NCBI RefSeq assembly: GCF_025548555.1
Contig: NZ_JAJLPA010000003.1
Location: 124,001 to 188,000, forward strand
Source of the DNA: Sphingomonas sp. A2-49
Lineage (GTDB): Bacteria > Pseudomonadota > Alphaproteobacteria > Sphingomonadales > Sphingomonadaceae
Direction: 5' to 3'
DNA: 64,000 nt
The notes beneath the pieces were generated by a model. The model saw nothing but the letters and a program-made list of their open reading frames with translations, made no database searches and had not been told where the DNA came from. This document shows positions 53,739 through 61,648 of this stretch, piece after piece. Each line of letters opens with the position of its first letter. The stretch's first letter is position 1. A program made the translations under genes and the position numbers.

Positions 53739-53993
53739 TCAGTTGCTGTCGGACTTGTCGTCCTGCACGACGGCGACGACGCCGATCGCGACGACACCGG
53801 CAACGATGAGCGCTGCAAGCAGACCGCCACCGGCAAGGCCGTTCTTCTTGGCCGACGGCGCGCTCGCGCGAACCGACTTGGCGACCGACAGCGATGCGGC
53901 CGGGTTGGCAGGCGCTGCGAAAGCCGGCGTTGCTGCCACGGGGGCAACGGTCATTGCAAACGCGGCGAGGGTGCCTGCGAACTTCTTGGACAT
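53739..53993 (-). CDS. Small exported, membrane-anchored protein
   Basis: An 84-residue protein I do not recognise by function. A signal peptide (MSKKFAGTLAAFAMTVAPVAATPAFA) is followed by an Ala/Ser/Lys-rich stretch, one hydrophobic segment (about 54-74, GGGLLAALIVAGVVAIGVVAV) and a short charged tail QDDKSDSN. Small proteins with this layout are widespread in sphingomonads. GGAG precedes the ATG by about eight bases, and the gene has its own strong terminator, which suggests substantial expression. It diverges from bpt. Confidence 0.75.
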   Translation of the reverse strand: MSKKFAGTLAAFAMTVAPVAATPAFAAPANPAASLSVAKSVRASAPSAKKNGLAGGGLLAALIVAGVVAIGVVAVVQDDKSDSN

Positions 53994-54211
53994 GAAAAAC
54001 TCCTGACTGGCTGGATTCGCGAAACGTTCGCGTCCGGAGATAGTTCCCATAACGAAACAGTGTCCCGAAATCGAGCACCTATCGAAGTGGGTAAGCATCG
54101 CGCATCCGGGTTAACCTTTTATGACCGGAAAGTCGCTGTTCATGGCCGGCCCATCCATCCATATGGGATCGGCACCGCGTCGCGGATCGCATGTTCAGGG
54201 GGATTACCGCG

Positions 54212-55009
54212 GTGACCGCGCCTTTTCGTTTTCCGCGCTTCTTCGTCACGACCCCCGCACCCTGCCCTTATCTGCCGGGTCGGCAGGAACGGAAGGTGTT
54301 CACCGAGCTGAGCGGGCCGCACGCGACCGAGCTGAACGACGCGCTCGGACGAATCGGCTTCCGCCGGTCGCAGGGGGTCGCCTATCGCCCGTCCTGCGCG
54401 GGCTGCACCGCCTGCGTGTCGGTGCGCGTCGTCACCGACGATTTCGTACCCAACGGCACCCAGCGCAAGCTGCTGCGCCGGAACGACGATATCGAGGTGT
54501 CGGCGTGCCGGCCCTGGGCGACCGACGAACAGTTCCAGCTGCTGCGCCGCTATCTGGCGGCGCGCCATCCCGGCGGCGGCATGGCCGGCATGGACGAGGA
54601 CGATTATGCCGACATGGTCGAGCATTCGCCGGTCAATTCGGTCATCATCGAATATCGCACGCCATCGGTCGGCGGCGTGCGCGGCCGGCTGATCGGCGCC
54701 TGCCTCACCGACCGGCAGGCGGACGGGCTGTCGATGATCTACAGCTTCTTCGCCCCCGACGACGACGAGCCCGCCGGGCAGGCGCGCCCGGGGCTCGGCA
54801 ATTTCATCATCATGGACCATATCGCCCGCGCCCGCGACGCGGGGCTTCCCTATGTCTATCTCGGCTATTGGGTGAAGGGGTCGGCACGGATGGCCTACAA
54901 GACGCGCTATCGCCCGCTCGAGGTGCTCGGGCCGAACGGCTGGCGGCTGATGGACGACGACGAGGCGAATGCCGTCGTCACCCCGGCCGCGACGCTGACC
55001 CCCGCCTGA
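54212..55009 (+). CDS. bpt: Leucyl/arginyl-tRNA--protein transferase (Bpt/Ate-type)
   Basis: A 265-residue aminoacyltransferase that adds Leu (Bpt) or Arg to protein N-termini in the N-degron pathway. Landmarks are [20 protein letters not shown] near the N-terminus, the Cys cluster [13 protein letters not shown], and [18 protein letters not shown]. The GTG start gives [11 protein letters not shown], the normal family N-terminus, and follows GGGGGA; an ATG 21 bases upstream (54191) is the alternative. It converges on the SleB-type gene with four bases between stops. Confidence 0.92.
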   Translation: MTAPFRFPRFFVTTPAPCPYLPGRQERKVFTELSGPHATELNDALGRIGFRRSQGVAYRPSCAGCTACVSVRVVTDDFVPNGTQRKLLRRNDDIEVSACRPWATDEQFQLLRRYLAARHPGGGMAGMDEDDYADMVEHSPVNSVIIEYRTPSVGGVRGRLIGACLTDRQADGLSMIYSFFAPDDDEPAGQARPGLGNFIIMDHIARARDAGLPYVYLGYWVKGSARMAYKTRYRPLEVLGPNGWRLMDDDEANAVVTPAATLTPA

Positions 55010-55013
55010 CGGA

Positions 55014-55991
55014 TCAGATCGGGTCCGATTCCTCGCCGATCGTCGCGCCGTCGACCACGACCCGCTGCGGCGCTTCGGTGCCGAGATGGACCCGGACGCC
55101 CGCGAACAGCGTCGTGCGCGGTCCACGCACGACGGCCACTGCCGGCGCCGCTTCGGCGACGACCGCCGTCGTGCCGCGGTGCACCGTCACACCGCCGTCG
55201 GCCATCTCGTCGCGATAGGCGACCATTCCCTGCCCCGTGCCGGCGGACCCGCCGACGCCCGGTTCGACCCCGGCATAGGCGGCGCGGAAGCTCAGCGCGC
55301 CGTCCATGGCGCCGCGCCAGCGATAGAAGATGTGCGCGCCGACCGATCCGATCCGCGTGAGGCTGGACGCCCACCACGGCAGGATGGCGCTGGTGTGGTA
55401 GAAGGTCGCACCGCCGACGGGCGCATAGACCTCTCCGGCCAGCGCCGCCTCCGCCACCGAACGCGCGCGCGCCCACGCATAGGGGTCGCGGCGCCGCAGC
55501 ATCGATCCGTCGCAGGTGAACGAGAACTGGCATCCGGTGCGCCGGTTCGATCCCTGATAGACGACGCCGCAGACGCTGTGCGGGAAGGCCCGGTCGCGGA
55601 CGCGGTTGAGCACGACCTGCGCGACAGCGCGCTGACCCTCGGTCGCTTCGGAGCGCGCCTCGTAATAGACCGCGGCGGTCAGGCAGTCGGTCGCGCGCGC
55701 GGCGTCGATGTCGGTCTGTGCCTGCGCGACGAACGGCGGCGCGGCTGCGGGATAGCCGGTCGGGGCGGCATCGGCGACCGATGCGCGCAACGTCGCGGGC
55801 ATCCCCTCGAGCCCGGGCAGGTCGCGCGGCACGTCGAGTGCCAGTTCGCGCAGCAACTGGCGCGGCGCCGGCGGCGGAACCGCCTGCGCGACACGCGCGC
55901 CCCCGCCCCGCTGCGGCACGCAAGAAGACGCGCCCAGCAGGGAAAGGCCCAGAACCATCTGGCCGATCGTCGAGATTCGCAAACGCCCCAC
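55014..55991 (-). CDS. SleB-type cell wall hydrolase
   Basis: A 325-residue secreted protein. The N-terminal signal has a lipobox-like LGASSC at residue 24, so it may be a lipoprotein. The Hydrolase_2 domain (about 95-215) has DCLTAAVYYEARSE with the catalytic Glu, GQRAVAQVVLNRVRD, CGVVYQGSNRRTGCQFSFTCDG and GATFYHT. Such enzymes cut peptidoglycan glycan strands. A C-terminal 90-residue region rich in Ala/Gly/Val follows. It is last in a leftward run behind the transglutaminase/alpha-E/ATP-grasp genes, 55 bases after the first of these. Confidence 0.9.
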   Translation of the reverse strand: MGRLRISTIGQMVLGLSLLGASSCVPQRGGGARVAQAVPPPAPRQLLRELALDVPRDLPGLEGMPATLRASVADAAPTGYPAAAPPFVAQAQTDIDAARATDCLTAAVYYEARSEATEGQRAVAQVVLNRVRDRAFPHSVCGVVYQGSNRRTGCQFSFTCDGSMLRRRDPYAWARARSVAEAALAGEVYAPVGGATFYHTSAILPWWASSLTRIGSVGAHIFYRWRGAMDGALSFRAAYAGVEPGVGGSAGTGQGMVAYRDEMADGGVTVHRGTTAVVAEAAPAVAVVRGPRTTLFAGVRVHLGTEAPQRVVVDGATIGEESDPI

Positions 55992-56046
55992 GCCGTCCCG
56001 ACTAGACGCGCCGGCTTATGATCGGGTTAACCGCGTCGCAGCGCCG

Positions 56047-56850
56047 CTATTGCGCGGCGGACACCTTCACCGCGACGTCCATCTCCTCGTCGCCCTCGCC
56101 CAGCCGCGATCCGGCGACCGGTGCCGCCCCCGACGCGTCGAGCGCCGCGGACACACGTACGCTCTCTTCCTGCGGCGAACGGCCGGTGCAGGGATCGAAC
56201 CCGACCCAGCCCAGTTCGGCGACGTGCGCCTCCGCCCAGCCGTGCGGGGTCGGCCGCAGCGACCCTTCGACGATGCTGTACCCCGATACGTAACGCGACG
56301 GGATGCCGAGCGATCGGGCCGCGACGACGAACATCTGCGCCAGGTCGCGCGACGTCGCCGCCGTCCGGCGGAACGCCTCGCTGGCGGAAAGGCCCGGCTG
56401 CGGCCGCGCCCGGTCGAGCGCGAAGCGCTGGTTGAACGCGCGGTTCAGCCGGTGCAACCGGCCGATCCGCCCGTCCGCACCGTCCGTCGCCTCGGCGGCG
56501 AACGCGGCGATCGCGGCATCGCGCGGCGTCGCATCGGTTTCGCGCAGGAACAGTGCGGGGGGCAGCACCTCGGCGACGCCGCGGACGACGCCATCGGAAT
56601 GGCTGGTCAGCACCTCGCCGCGCACCGCGATCTCGATATGCGCGACGGGTCCCTCGCAATAGAGCATCGTGATCGCATTGCCGAAACCGTCGCGGCCGCG
56701 CCGCATGATCGCGTCGCAATCGACGTCGATCCGCCAGCGCGCCACGGTCTGGTCGTGGCTGTTTTCCGGGGTCATGCGCAACATCTGCACCAGCCGGCTC
56801 TGCGGCTCGCTGAAGCGATAGACGGTGCGATGGTCGATCGAGAGTCTCAT
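56047..56850 (-). CDS. Transglutaminase-like protein lacking the catalytic cysteine
   Basis: A 267-residue protein with an N-terminal beta-sandwich (Bact_transglu_N, about 1-90, MRLSIDHRTVYRFSEPQSRL) and a transglutaminase-like core (about 150-225). The His and Asp of the triad are present (H203 in PHGWAEAHV, D219 in GFDPCTG), but the nucleophile position reads TSRDLAQMF with S167, where the usual motif is GVCxDFAH. The codon is TCG, so a single-base error would not explain it. The protein is therefore probably not a conventional Cys peptidase or transferase. It follows the alpha-E gene by 16 bases. Confidence 0.88.
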   Translation of the reverse strand: MRLSIDHRTVYRFSEPQSRLVQMLRMTPENSHDQTVARWRIDVDCDAIMRRGRDGFGNAITMLYCEGPVAHIEIAVRGEVLTSHSDGVVRGVAEVLPPALFLRETDATPRDAAIAAFAAEATDGADGRIGRLHRLNRAFNQRFALDRARPQPGLSASEAFRRTAATSRDLAQMFVVAARSLGIPSRYVSGYSIVEGSLRPTPHGWAEAHVAELGWVGFDPCTGRSPQEESVRVSAALDASGAAPVAGSRLGEGDEEMDVAVKVSAAQ

Positions 56851-56866
56851 GAAAGTAACCGGCGCA

Positions 56867-57805
56867 TCAGCCGAACCGGAACTGGCGGCCGATCGCCTCG
56901 TGCAGCTGGCCGTTTTCGCGGATGAAGGCTTGCAGATACTGGTGCAGGCCGCTGGCGATCACCTCGCCCGAGCGGGTCTTGACCAGCCGCGACGCGCGCA
57001 TCCGCGCCATCCGGTCCGCCTCGCCATGGCTGCCGGTGCGCTCGGCGAGCAGGCCGAGGATGTCGACCGTGATCTCGGCCGACGCGACCAGGCTGCGCGG
57101 CAGTTCGCGGCTGGCGATCAGCAGGTCGATGACGTTCGCCGGGGTCAGCCCGTCCGAATAGAGCCAGCGATAGGCGGTCACCGCGGAGACGACCTGCAGG
57201 ATCGTCGTCCATTGGTCGCGATCGACCACGCCGCCGACCACCTCGCCCTCGGGCAGCAGGATGTGATATTTCACGTCGAGCAGCCGCGCGGTGTTGTCGG
57301 CGCGTTCCACCGCCTGCCCCAGCCGGATGAACCAGTGCGACTGGTTGCGCAGCATCTGGTGCACCGCGCCCTCGAACCCGCGCGTCTCGTTCTTGACCGA
57401 CTCGACGAGGCGCAGCGTCGCCTGCGTATCGCCGATCTGGTCGCGGTTCTCGAACACCAGCCACGACCGGTTGATCGCCGTCCACGCCTCGCGGCTGAGG
57501 GCGGTGCGGACCGCCTTGGCGTTGTTGCGCGCCCGGTCGAGGCAGCGGATGAGCGATCCGGGATGGCTGGTGTCCACCGTCAGGAATCGCACCACGTCGG
57601 TTTGCGTCAGCGCACCGCCGCTCGTCGCGAAGTCCGCCTCGGTATCGGTCACCGCCAGCGCCGACGACCACGCCACCTCACCCGCGGGGCGCGACGACAT
57701 CACGTCGAAGCGGACCGTCGCCTCGATCAGCCGGGCGAAGAAATCGGCGCGTTCGATGTAGCGGCCAAGCCAATAGAGCGACGAGGCGGTGCGGGACAGC
57801 ATCAT
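56867..57805 (-). CDS. Alpha-E domain protein (DUF403)
   Basis: A 312-residue all-helical protein of the alpha-E family, with RTASSLYWLGRYIERADFFARL at the N-terminus, LVFENRDQIGDTQATLRLVES in the middle and RNQSHWFIRLGQAVERADNTARLLD later. Its biochemical role is unknown. It is invariably found with a circularly permuted ATP-grasp protein and a transglutaminase-like protein, a set predicted to make or process a peptide-type modification. Its ribosome binding site GGGGAGGA lies inside the palindromic repeat directly upstream. Confidence 0.9.
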   Translation of the reverse strand: MMLSRTASSLYWLGRYIERADFFARLIEATVRFDVMSSRPAGEVAWSSALAVTDTEADFATSGGALTQTDVVRFLTVDTSHPGSLIRCLDRARNNAKAVRTALSREAWTAINRSWLVFENRDQIGDTQATLRLVESVKNETRGFEGAVHQMLRNQSHWFIRLGQAVERADNTARLLDVKYHILLPEGEVVGGVVDRDQWTTILQVVSAVTAYRWLYSDGLTPANVIDLLIASRELPRSLVASAEITVDILGLLAERTGSHGEADRMARMRASRLVKTRSGEVIASGLHQYLQAFIRENGQLHEAIGRQFRFG

Positions 57806-57811
57806 GGTCGC

Positions 57812-57941
57812 TCCTCCCCGGCACGGGGAGGGGAAGCGCGACGCGCAGCCGCGTGGTGGAGGGGGCTTCCCACGCGCAACGTGCTGCGTGGAAGCCCCCC
57901 TCCACCGGCGGCGCTGGTCCCCCTCCCCGTCCCGGGGAGGA
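57812..57941. repeat. 130-bp palindromic element between ATP-grasp and alpha-E genes
   Basis: Terminal repeats (57812-57833 and 57916-57941) share TCCTCCCCGG...GGGGAGG with the truB element, with one mismatch between arms. Inside is a second long hairpin (GGTGGAGGGGGCTTCC and its mirror) with tip near 57872-57881. The element fills nearly the whole 148-base gap, and its end supplies the alpha-E ribosome binding site. Confidence 0.88.
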
Positions 57942-57953
57942 ATGGGACGCCGC

Positions 57954-59450
57954 TCACGATCCGAACCCCTGCGACTGGGTCATGCCGCCCATCGTCTGCG
58001 ACTGCGTGCGCCCCCCGGCGTCCGGCATCAGCACGAAACTGTCCTTCGTGCCCCCGCCCTGGCTCGAATTGACGACCAGCGATCCTTCCTTCAGCGCGAC
58101 GCGGGTCAGGCCGCCGGGCACCACCTGTACCCCCTTCGATCCCGTCAGGACGAAGGGGCGGAAATCGACGTGGCGCGGGCTGAGGCCGGTGTCGGCCAGC
58201 GTCGGCACGGTCGACAGCGCCAGCGTCGGCTGCGCGATATAGCGATGCGGTTCGGCGATCAGCGCCTGGCGGAAATCCTCGATCTCGCGCGCACTCGCGG
58301 TCGGGCCGACCAGCATGCCGTAACCGCCCGAGCCGTCGACCAGTTTCACCACCAGCTCGGCCAGGTGATCGAGGACGTAGCGCAGCGCCTGCGGTTCGCG
58401 GCAGCGCCACGTCTCGACGTTGGGCAGCTTGGCCTCGCCGCCCGAATAGAAGCGGACGATTTCCGGCATATAGCTATAGATCGCCTTGTCGTCGGCGATG
58501 CCGTTGCCGGGCGCGTTGATGATCGCGACGTTGCCGGCGGCATAGGCGGCGATCAACCCCGGCACGCCCAGCATCGAATCGGGGCGGAACACCAGCGGAT
58601 CGAGATAATCGTCGTCGATCCGGCGATAGATCACGTCGACCCGGACGCGGCCGGCGATCGTGCGCATCCACACCTGATCGTCGTCGACGACGAGATCGGC
58701 GGCCTCGACCAGTTCGATCCCCATCGAATCGGCGAGGAAGCTGTGCTCGTAATAGGCCGAGTTGAAATGCCCCGGCGTCAGCACGACGCAGGTCGGCGGC
58801 GACGCCGAACCGCGCGGCGCGACCGACTTCATCGTCTCGAGCAGCCGGTCGGGATAGCTGTCGACCGGCTCGACGCGGAACTCGCGGAACAATTCGGGGC
58901 ACAGCCGGACCATCGCCTCGCGGTTTTCCAGCATGTAGCTGACGCCCGACGGCGTGCGGGCATTGTCCTCGAGCACGAAGAATTCGTCCGGACCCGTCCG
59001 GACGAGGTCGATGCCACAGATATGCGCCCAGATGCCGTGCGGCGGGCGCATGCCCGCGATTTCGGGACGGAATTGCGGATTGCCGAGGATCAAATCCTCG
59101 GGCAGCACGCCTTCCTTCAGGATGCGGCGTTCGCCGTAGATGTCGTCGAGGAACGCGTTGATCGCCTCGACCCGCTGGACCAGCCCTTCCGACAGCCGCG
59201 CCCATTCGTCGGCGAGGAACACGCGCGGCACGATGTCGAACGGGATGATCCGTTCGCGCGTGTCGGTGTCGCCATAGACGGCGAAGGTGATGCCGAGCTG
59301 GCGGAAGGTCGTTTCCGCCGCCTCCTGCCGTCGGCGCAGGTCCGCGCCGGGCGTCTCGTCGAGCCATCGGCCCAGCGCGGCCAGCTGGGCACGCGGCTGC
59401 GCCTCGCCCGTCATGCCCATGATCTCGTCGAACGCCGGTCGTTGCCCCAT
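57954..59450 (-). CDS. Circularly permuted ATP-grasp protein
   Basis: A protein of 498 residues from the chosen start (MGQRPAFDEIMG). The family core includes GITFAVYGDTDTRERIIPFDIVPR, GIDLVRTGPDEFFVLEDNARTPSGVSYMLENR, NSAYYEHSFLADSMGIELVE, INAPGNGIADDKAIYSYMP and VKLVDGSGGYGMLVGP. It is predicted to ligate an amino group to a carboxylate using ATP. An ATG at 59486 is an alternative start; the chosen one has GGGAGG 13 bases upstream, which is long. It is first of the triad, followed by a palindromic repeat and the alpha-E gene. Confidence 0.88.
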   Translation of the reverse strand: MGQRPAFDEIMGMTGEAQPRAQLAALGRWLDETPGADLRRRQEAAETTFRQLGITFAVYGDTDTRERIIPFDIVPRVFLADEWARLSEGLVQRVEAINAFLDDIYGERRILKEGVLPEDLILGNPQFRPEIAGMRPPHGIWAHICGIDLVRTGPDEFFVLEDNARTPSGVSYMLENREAMVRLCPELFREFRVEPVDSYPDRLLETMKSVAPRGSASPPTCVVLTPGHFNSAYYEHSFLADSMGIELVEAADLVVDDDQVWMRTIAGRVRVDVIYRRIDDDYLDPLVFRPDSMLGVPGLIAAYAAGNVAIINAPGNGIADDKAIYSYMPEIVRFYSGGEAKLPNVETWRCREPQALRYVLDHLAELVVKLVDGSGGYGMLVGPTASAREIEDFRQALIAEPHRYIAQPTLALSTVPTLADTGLSPRHVDFRPFVLTGSKGVQVVPGGLTRVALKEGSLVVNSSQGGGTKDSFVLMPDAGGRTQSQTMGGMTQSQGFGS

Positions 59451-59562
59451 CGGAACGGTAAAGCCTCCCCGTGATCCAGGTTCCATGCTGCGGGGAATAG
59501 CTGCGCTGCACAATAGCCCCGGCGAGACTTTTTCGCGCAGGGCCCCGCAGATAGCGTGCGGA

Positions 59563-61587
59563 TCAATGCAGCGCGGCGAGCATCCCCGGGGTCAGCACCT
59601 GCGGCAGCACGCGCGGTTCGGCGGCACCCGGCGCGTAATAGAGGTACAGCGGCACGCCGGCGCGGTTGTGCGACTGGATGAAGCGGCCCAGCGCCGGATC
59701 GCCGTCGGTCCAGTCGCCGACCAGCACCGCCACCTTGTTGCGCGCGAACGCCGCGCGGGTTCCGGCGGTGTCGATCGACGAAGCTTCGTTGACCTTGCAC
59801 GACAGGCACCAGTCGGCGGTGAAATAGGCGAACACCGGCCGCCCCTCCCTGCGCAGGGCGGCGAGCCGCGCCTCGCTGAAGGCGTCGCCACCGACCTTCG
59901 CCGGTCGCGCCGCGCCGCCCGTCAGGGCCGCGGCGAGTGCGGCGGGCACGACCAGCGCACCCAGCGCGATCGCCCAGCCGAACCCCTGCCCCCGCTTCTG
60001 CCGCTTGCCACCGACGCCCAGCAGCACCGCCATCGCGACGATCGTCGCGACGCCGGCGAGCAGCCCGGCGGTGCCCGCCTGTCGCCAGGCGAGCCACAGC
60101 AGCGCCGCCACCGTCAGCGCCATCGGCACTGCCAGCACGCGGCGGAACCGCTCCATCCACAGGCCCGGCCGCGGCAATCGCCGGCGCAGCGCGGGGACGA
60201 AGCCGATCGCCAGGAACGGCAGCGCGAGCCCGAGGCCGAGGCCGGCGAACACCGCGAGCGCCGCCGGCCACGGCAGGACCAGCGCCGCGCCCAGCGCCGC
60301 GCCCATGAACGGCCCGCTGCACGGCGTCGCGACGAACGCCGCCAGCGCGCCGGTCGCAAGCGATCCCGCCGCACCGCCGTGGCTGGCGAACTGCGGCACC
60401 GGCATTTCGAACCGGCCGGCGAGGTTGAGCGTGATCGCGAAGGTCAGCGCGATCAGCAGCACCACGATCCGCGGATCCTGCAACTGGAACGCCCAGCCCA
60501 CCGCCGACCCGCCCGCGCGCAGGCCCAGGATCAGCCCGCCCAGCGCCACGCACATCAGCACCGCGCCGAGCATATAGCCCAGCGCATCGATCCGCGCCGC
60601 GCGTTCGTCCTCGCCGCCGCGCGCGAGGTGCAGCGCCTTCAGGCTGAGGATCGGGAAGACGCAGGGCATCACGTTGAGGATCAACCCGCCCAGCACCGCG
60701 CCTGCGAACGCCAGCAGCGCCGCGGACCAGCCGCTGCGATCGGTCGGCAGCGCGACCGTCCCCGGATCGGCGTGGACGCTGAGCCCCAGGTCGCGGCCGA
60801 TCCGCAACACGCCCTCGATCCGTCCCTTGGGCGCGCCCTCGGTGACGATCAGCAGCCGGTCGCCGTCGCGGCTGACGGTCTGTGGCGCGGCATAGCGCGT
60901 CATGTCCGGCCCGAACGGGAAGAACGCCGCGTCCGTCACGCGCGCCGCCGCGGGCAGCGGCACCGCCAGCACCAGCCTGCCGTCCTTCACCTGATAGGTC
61001 CCGGCGGCATCGAGCGGCTTGGGGATCGCGGCGCGCCAGCGGTCGAAGCGGGCCGCCTGCGCCGGCGCACCGTCGCCGACGGTCAGGTCGAGGGTCAGCT
61101 CCTGCGCTTCCGGCACGCAGATCGCGTTGGTGCAGACCAGATAGTTGATCGCGAGGCGGACCGGCAGGCGCGTCCCCGCCGCGACGCCGGCCGGTACGTG
61201 CAGCGTCGCGAGCGGCGCATAGGGCGCCTCGTAGACATAGTTCATCAGACCGGCGATCAGCAGCGTCGTCGGCACCGGCCATTGCAGCGCTTCGTCGGCA
61301 CGCATCCCGGCGGGCAGGGTCCAGGCGAGCGACGGCGCGAAGCCCGCATCGCCGGGATTGCGCCAATAGCCGTGCCACCCCGCCTCTGGCCGGGTGTCGA
61401 GCGCGATGGTCACCGCCTGGCCCGCACGCGGCGCGGCGCTGTCCGCAACCAGCCGCATCGCGAGGTGCGGCGGTCCGTTCGCGGGCGCAAGATCGGCACC
61501 GGCCGGGAGCGCCGACATCGCAAGAAGCGTCATCATCACGCAACCCAGCATGCGTATCAGCGCGGCGGGCCATCCCGGCCGGGTCAT
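59563..61587 (-). CDS. DsbD-type thiol:disulfide interchange membrane protein
   Basis: A 674-residue inner-membrane electron carrier. After a signal peptide comes an alpha-type periplasmic domain (about 30-260) with the Cys pair in YLVCTNAICVPE. The transmembrane core (about 285-560, eight hydrophobic segments) has redox cysteines in NVMPCVFPILSLK and ATPCSGPFMG. The C-terminal thioredoxin-like domain has TADWCLSCK near residue 593. It passes cytoplasmic reducing power to periplasmic thiols such as cytochrome c maturation. The frame is open far upstream, but MTRPGWPAALI is the start compatible with a signal peptide; ATG at 61602 is an alternative. It diverges from the phosphatase gene. Confidence 0.9.
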   Translation of the reverse strand: MTRPGWPAALIRMLGCVMMTLLAMSALPAGADLAPANGPPHLAMRLVADSAAPRAGQAVTIALDTRPEAGWHGYWRNPGDAGFAPSLAWTLPAGMRADEALQWPVPTTLLIAGLMNYVYEAPYAPLATLHVPAGVAAGTRLPVRLAINYLVCTNAICVPEAQELTLDLTVGDGAPAQAARFDRWRAAIPKPLDAAGTYQVKDGRLVLAVPLPAAARVTDAAFFPFGPDMTRYAAPQTVSRDGDRLLIVTEGAPKGRIEGVLRIGRDLGLSVHADPGTVALPTDRSGWSAALLAFAGAVLGGLILNVMPCVFPILSLKALHLARGGEDERAARIDALGYMLGAVLMCVALGGLILGLRAGGSAVGWAFQLQDPRIVVLLIALTFAITLNLAGRFEMPVPQFASHGGAAGSLATGALAAFVATPCSGPFMGAALGAALVLPWPAALAVFAGLGLGLALPFLAIGFVPALRRRLPRPGLWMERFRRVLAVPMALTVAALLWLAWRQAGTAGLLAGVATIVAMAVLLGVGGKRQKRGQGFGWAIALGALVVPAALAAALTGGAARPAKVGGDAFSEARLAALRREGRPVFAYFTADWCLSCKVNEASSIDTAGTRAAFARNKVAVLVGDWTDGDPALGRFIQSHNRAGVPLYLYYAPGAAEPRVLPQVLTPGMLAALH

Positions 61588-61648
61588 TCTTGCTCGATCC
61601 ATCGCCCACCGCCATAGCGGCGCCCGCACCGTAACACGAGAGCCCCAG

